Assembly: GCA_016180855.1 (NCBI GenBank)
Contig: JACPAL010000003.1
Span: forward strand, 1-64,000
Source of the DNA: Deltaproteobacteria bacterium
Lineage (GTDB): Bacteria; UBA10199; JACPAL01
Direction: 5' to 3'
Length of the DNA: 64,000 bases
How positions within the stretch are numbered: the first letter of the stretch is position 1; each line of letters opens with the position of its first letter. The notes beneath the pieces are model-generated. The model was not told the DNA's origin and made no database searches. It saw only the letters and a list, made by a program, of their open reading frames with translations. The position numbers and the translations under genes were made by a program. This document shows positions 61,686-64,000 of this stretch, in pieces.

Positions 61686-63008
61686 ATGGGGGCCTACGTT
61701 TCACCAGGGGATGTCCACAAGATCTTATCGAAACACCTCCTTGCAGACGGGCTTGAGATCGTCTGTGATCTTGAGAAAAGCCGCGGCTCCTGGATCCATG
61801 ATGCCAGGAGCGGCCAAAAGTTCCTCGACATGTTCACCTGCTTCGCGATCCTCCCCCTGGGGTTCAATCATCCGTCGCTGGCCGATCCTGATTTTCAAAA
61901 GAGGCTTGGTCGTATTGCCGTCAACAAGATCTCCAATTCCGATCTCTACACCGTTGAGATGGCCGAGGCGCTTCAGGCGTTTGACCGGTATGCGATCCCG
62001 GACTATCTTCCCCACCTCTTTTTGATCTCCGGCGGGGCGTTGGCCGTTGAAAACGGACTCAAGGCGGCGTTTGACTGGAAGGTTCAGAAGAATTTCAGGA
62101 AGGGCCATAAGAGGGATAAAGGGCATCAGGTCATCCATTTCCGTCATGCCTTTCATGGGAGATCCGGATATACCCTGTCGCTGACCAATACGGCGGATCC
62201 CAGGAAGTATCAGTATTTTCCGAAATTTGATTGGCCTCGCATTGATCCTCCCGAGATGAGGTTTCCACAGAACGAACAAAATCTGAAGTCGGTGAAGGAG
62301 GCTGAAGAACGCGCCTTGGCCCAGATTCAAAAGGCGGCCTTGAACGATCCCGATGATGTCGCCTGCCTGATCCTAGAGCCGATCCTGGGGGAGGGGGGCG
62401 ACAAGCATTTCCGTCCGGAATTCTTAAAGAGCTTGAGAAGACTTGCGGATCAACACGAGTTTCTCTTAATCTTTGATGAGGTCCAGACCGGAATGGGAAT
62501 CACCGGGAAGATGTGGGCCCATGAGCATTGGGACGTACGACCGGACCTCATGGTCTTTGGAAAAAAATCACAGATTTGTGGGGTGATGGGGGGGGGGCGA
62601 CTCGATGAGGTGGAACGGAATGTCTTTGTGGAACCTTCCCGGATCAATTCCACTTTTGGTGGGAGCCTTGTCGATCTCGTCCGATTGGGCAAGATCCTCG
62701 AGGTGATGCATGAGGAAAAACTGCTCGACAACGCCAAGGTGGTTGGCCTGCACCTCTTGAAACGGCTTCAGGAACTGGAAGGGGATCTGGATGAGGTGAG
62801 CAACGCCCGTGGTTTGGGGCTCATGTGTGCCATTGATCTACCGACACCGGCGCGGCGAGATGAGGTCAAAAAGGAGTGTTATCGGCAAGGGATGATTATC
62901 CTCCCGTCCGGTACACATTCAATCCGGTTTCGACCGGCGCTTACCGTTACAAAAAACGAGATTGATCAGGCGGTTTCGATTTTGCGAGAGTCTATTTTAA
63001 AGAGTTGA
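61686..63008 (+). CDS. lat: L-lysine 6-aminotransferase
   Basis: A 440-residue class-III PLP aminotransferase of the lysine epsilon-aminotransferase family: L-L-A-D-G-L-E-I-V-C-D near the start, F-L-D-M-F-T-C-F-A-I-L-P-L-G, F-R-H-A-F-H-G-R-S-G-Y-T, E-P-I-L-G-E-G-G-D and D-E-V-Q-T-G-M-G. The PLP Lys is in F-G-K-K-S-Q. It moves the epsilon-amino group of lysine to 2-oxoglutarate, giving 2-aminoadipate 6-semialdehyde. The next gene encodes an aldehyde dehydrogenase that would oxidise that product. Confidence 0.92.
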   Translation: MGAYVSPGDVHKILSKHLLADGLEIVCDLEKSRGSWIHDARSGQKFLDMFTCFAILPLGFNHPSLADPDFQKRLGRIAVNKISNSDLYTVEMAEALQAFDRYAIPDYLPHLFLISGGALAVENGLKAAFDWKVQKNFRKGHKRDKGHQVIHFRHAFHGRSGYTLSLTNTADPRKYQYFPKFDWPRIDPPEMRFPQNEQNLKSVKEAEERALAQIQKAALNDPDDVACLILEPILGEGGDKHFRPEFLKSLRRLADQHEFLLIFDEVQTGMGITGKMWAHEHWDVRPDLMVFGKKSQICGVMGGGRLDEVERNVFVEPSRINSTFGGSLVDLVRLGKILEVMHEEKLLDNAKVVGLHLLKRLQELEGDLDEVSNARGLGLMCAIDLPTPARRDEVKKECYRQGMIILPSGTHSIRFRPALTVTKNEIDQAVSILRESILKS

Positions 63009-63021
63009 GGAAGGTAAGGTG

Positions 63022-63043
63022 GGGGCGCAGCAAGCAGCGCCCC
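63022..63043. repeat. Short palindromic hairpin repeat
   Basis: A perfect 7-bp stem GGGGCGC / GCGCCCC with an 8-base loop AGCAAGCA. The string matches, from memory, a widespread intergenic hairpin (GTAGGGGCGCTGCTTGCTGC type) found in many bacterial genomes. It lies between the lysine aminotransferase and dehydrogenase genes and has no T run, so it is not a terminator. Confidence 0.6.
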
Positions 63044-63071
63044 TACAAAGTGCGAAGGCAGAAAGAGGCCC

Positions 63072-64000
63072 ATGAAACAATTCATCGAAAAACTCGGGAT
63101 CAAGGAATCAAACTCCGGTGCCTGCGGCCCCAACGGCTGGCTCAAAAATCCGGGTGGTGCAAAAGTCATCTCCACGACGCCGATTGATGGGACGACTATC
63201 GCCTCGGTCCTGCAGGCCTCCCGGAAGGAGTACGACAGGATTGTTCAGGAAGGCGTCGAGGTTTTTAATCGATGGCGGATGCTACCGGCCCCGCAACGTG
63301 GTGAGATTGTGCGACAGATTGGAAATAAACTGCGTGAAAAAAAGTCGCTTTTGGGGCGTCTCGTCTCTCTCGAGATGGGAAAGCCGCTCGTCGAGGGGGA
63401 GGGAGAGGTCCAGGAGATGATCGACATGGCTGACTTTGCCGTCGGTCTCTCCCGTCAGCTCTATGGCATGACGATGCAAAGTGAAAGGCCGGAACACCGG
63501 ATGTATGAGCAGTGGCACCCGCTTGGTCCCGTTGGTGTGATCACCGCATTTAATTTTCCCGTTGCCGTATGGGCCTGGAACGCCTTTCTTGCGGCTGTTT
63601 GCGGTGATGTGGTCCTCTGGAAGCCATCCCACAAAACGCCACTCTGTGCGGTTGCGGTTCAAAACATCGTGAATGAAGTGATGGCAGGGCATAACTTTAT
63701 CGGGGTCTTCAATCTCATTATTGGAGAGACACATGAAGTCGGTCAGAGATTATTGGAGGATCGGCGTGTCCCGTTAATCTCCGCGACCGGTTCCTGCCGG
63801 ATGGGGAAGGTTGTTGGAGAGACGGTGGCCAGGCGATTTGGCCGGAGCCTCCTTGAACTCGGTGGCAACAATGCGATCATTGTCATGAAGGATGCGAACC
63901 TTACTATGGCGACCCGGGCGATCCTTTTTGGTGCCGTGGGAACGGCTGGCCAGCGTTGTACGAGTACACGTCGTATTATTATGGAAAAGGGGATCGAGGG
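63072..64000 (+). CDS. Aldehyde dehydrogenase, probable 2-aminoadipate semialdehyde dehydrogenase (3' end cut)
   Basis: 309 codons are present; the gene runs off the window. It is an NAD(P)-dependent aldehyde dehydrogenase: W-H-P-L-G-P-V-G-V-I-T-A-F-N-F-P-V-A-V-W, L-W-K-P-S-H-K-T-P-L, L-E-L-G-G-N-N-A-I-I (catalytic Glu) and the active-site Cys in A-G-Q-R-C-T-S-T-R-R. The N-F-P and N-N-A-I-I features match the family of ALDH7A1/AASADH. With the aminotransferase upstream it would complete lysine breakdown to 2-aminoadipate. Its GAAAGAGG site is close before the ATG. Confidence 0.9.
   Translation, partial: MKQFIEKLGIKESNSGACGPNGWLKNPGGAKVISTTPIDGTTIASVLQASRKEYDRIVQEGVEVFNRWRMLPAPQRGEIVRQIGNKLREKKSLLGRLVSLEMGKPLVEGEGEVQEMIDMADFAVGLSRQLYGMTMQSERPEHRMYEQWHPLGPVGVITAFNFPVAVWAWNAFLAAVCGDVVLWKPSHKTPLCAVAVQNIVNEVMAGHNFIGVFNLIIGETHEVGQRLLEDRRVPLISATGSCRMGKVVGETVARRFGRSLLELGGNNAIIVMKDANLTMATRAILFGAVGTAGQRCTSTRRIIMEKGIE

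Overview
The window is a piece of bacterial chromosome of about 50% GC, densely packed and mostly in short, overlapping operons. It spans the replication-origin neighbourhood (rpmH / dnaA-dnaN-gyrB). Several traits point to a Deltaproteobacteria-like lineage (Desulfobacterota, Bdellovibrionota or a relative). These are an FHA-type sigma-54 activator, eukaryote-like Ser/Thr kinases, many lipoproteins, a TonB system (so two membranes), a putative futalosine-type menaquinone enzyme, mitochondrial-type aconitase, and a dispersed palindromic repeat that I recall from such genomes. This placement is inference; there is no rRNA in the window to settle it. I saw no tRNA, rRNA, CRISPR array or complete insertion sequence.

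Layout. 0-3.8 kb: an orphan PD-(D/E)XK nuclease, an isoprenylcysteine-methyltransferase-like membrane protein, an acyl-CoA dehydrogenase and an alpha/beta hydrolase. 4.05-9.8 kb: a CsgG-like secretion locus with three small related exported proteins, a TPR lipoprotein, an FHA/sigma-54 activator and a Ser/Thr kinase, headed by a sigma-54-like promoter. 9.8-21.4 kb: housekeeping and transport (MqnD-like protein, osmoprotectant-type ABC transporter, aconitase, PtsP, YidC, YidD, L34). 21.4-27 kb: origin region with dnaA, dnaN and gyrB. 27-34.6 kb: an accessory block with a small basic protein, a nucleotidyltransferase, a kinase-ATPase-TPR giant and a lipoprotein, followed by three exported proteins, one a Cys-rich protein with an HExxH motif. 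34.6-43.6 kb: a beta-helix protein, a response regulator/radical SAM/K+ channel/cytidine deaminase group, obgE, an amino-acid permease and a DUF4143-type ATPase. 43.6-49.9 kb: nuoJKLMN, the membrane half of complex I. 50-57.9 kb: a cobalamin-riboswitch operon. 58-64 kb: an aldo/keto reductase, a HEPN/MNT toxin-antitoxin pair, an EF-hand protein and a lysine-catabolic pair (lysine 6-aminotransferase and a semialdehyde dehydrogenase that runs off the edge).

How genes work together. The CsgG block reads as one regulated export system: a -24/-12 promoter, three small probable substrates, an outer-membrane pore, an accessory lipoprotein, and its own activator and kinase. The B12 operon combines a TonB-dependent receptor, two paralogous surface beta-propeller lipoproteins, an Ig-like surface lipoprotein, a small integral membrane protein and TonB. 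Its layout recalls the BtuB/BtuG uptake systems of Bacteroides. Three accessory genes (a nucleotidyltransferase operon, a HEPN/MNT operon and a DUF4143 ATPase) share strong promoters whose predicted transcription start falls at or next to the start codon, with repeats suited to autoregulation. A palindromic MITE-like repeat occurs several times; one copy has become the C-terminal tail of YidC and another abuts the start codon of a kinase. No rnpA gene is visible between rpmH and yidD, where it normally lies.
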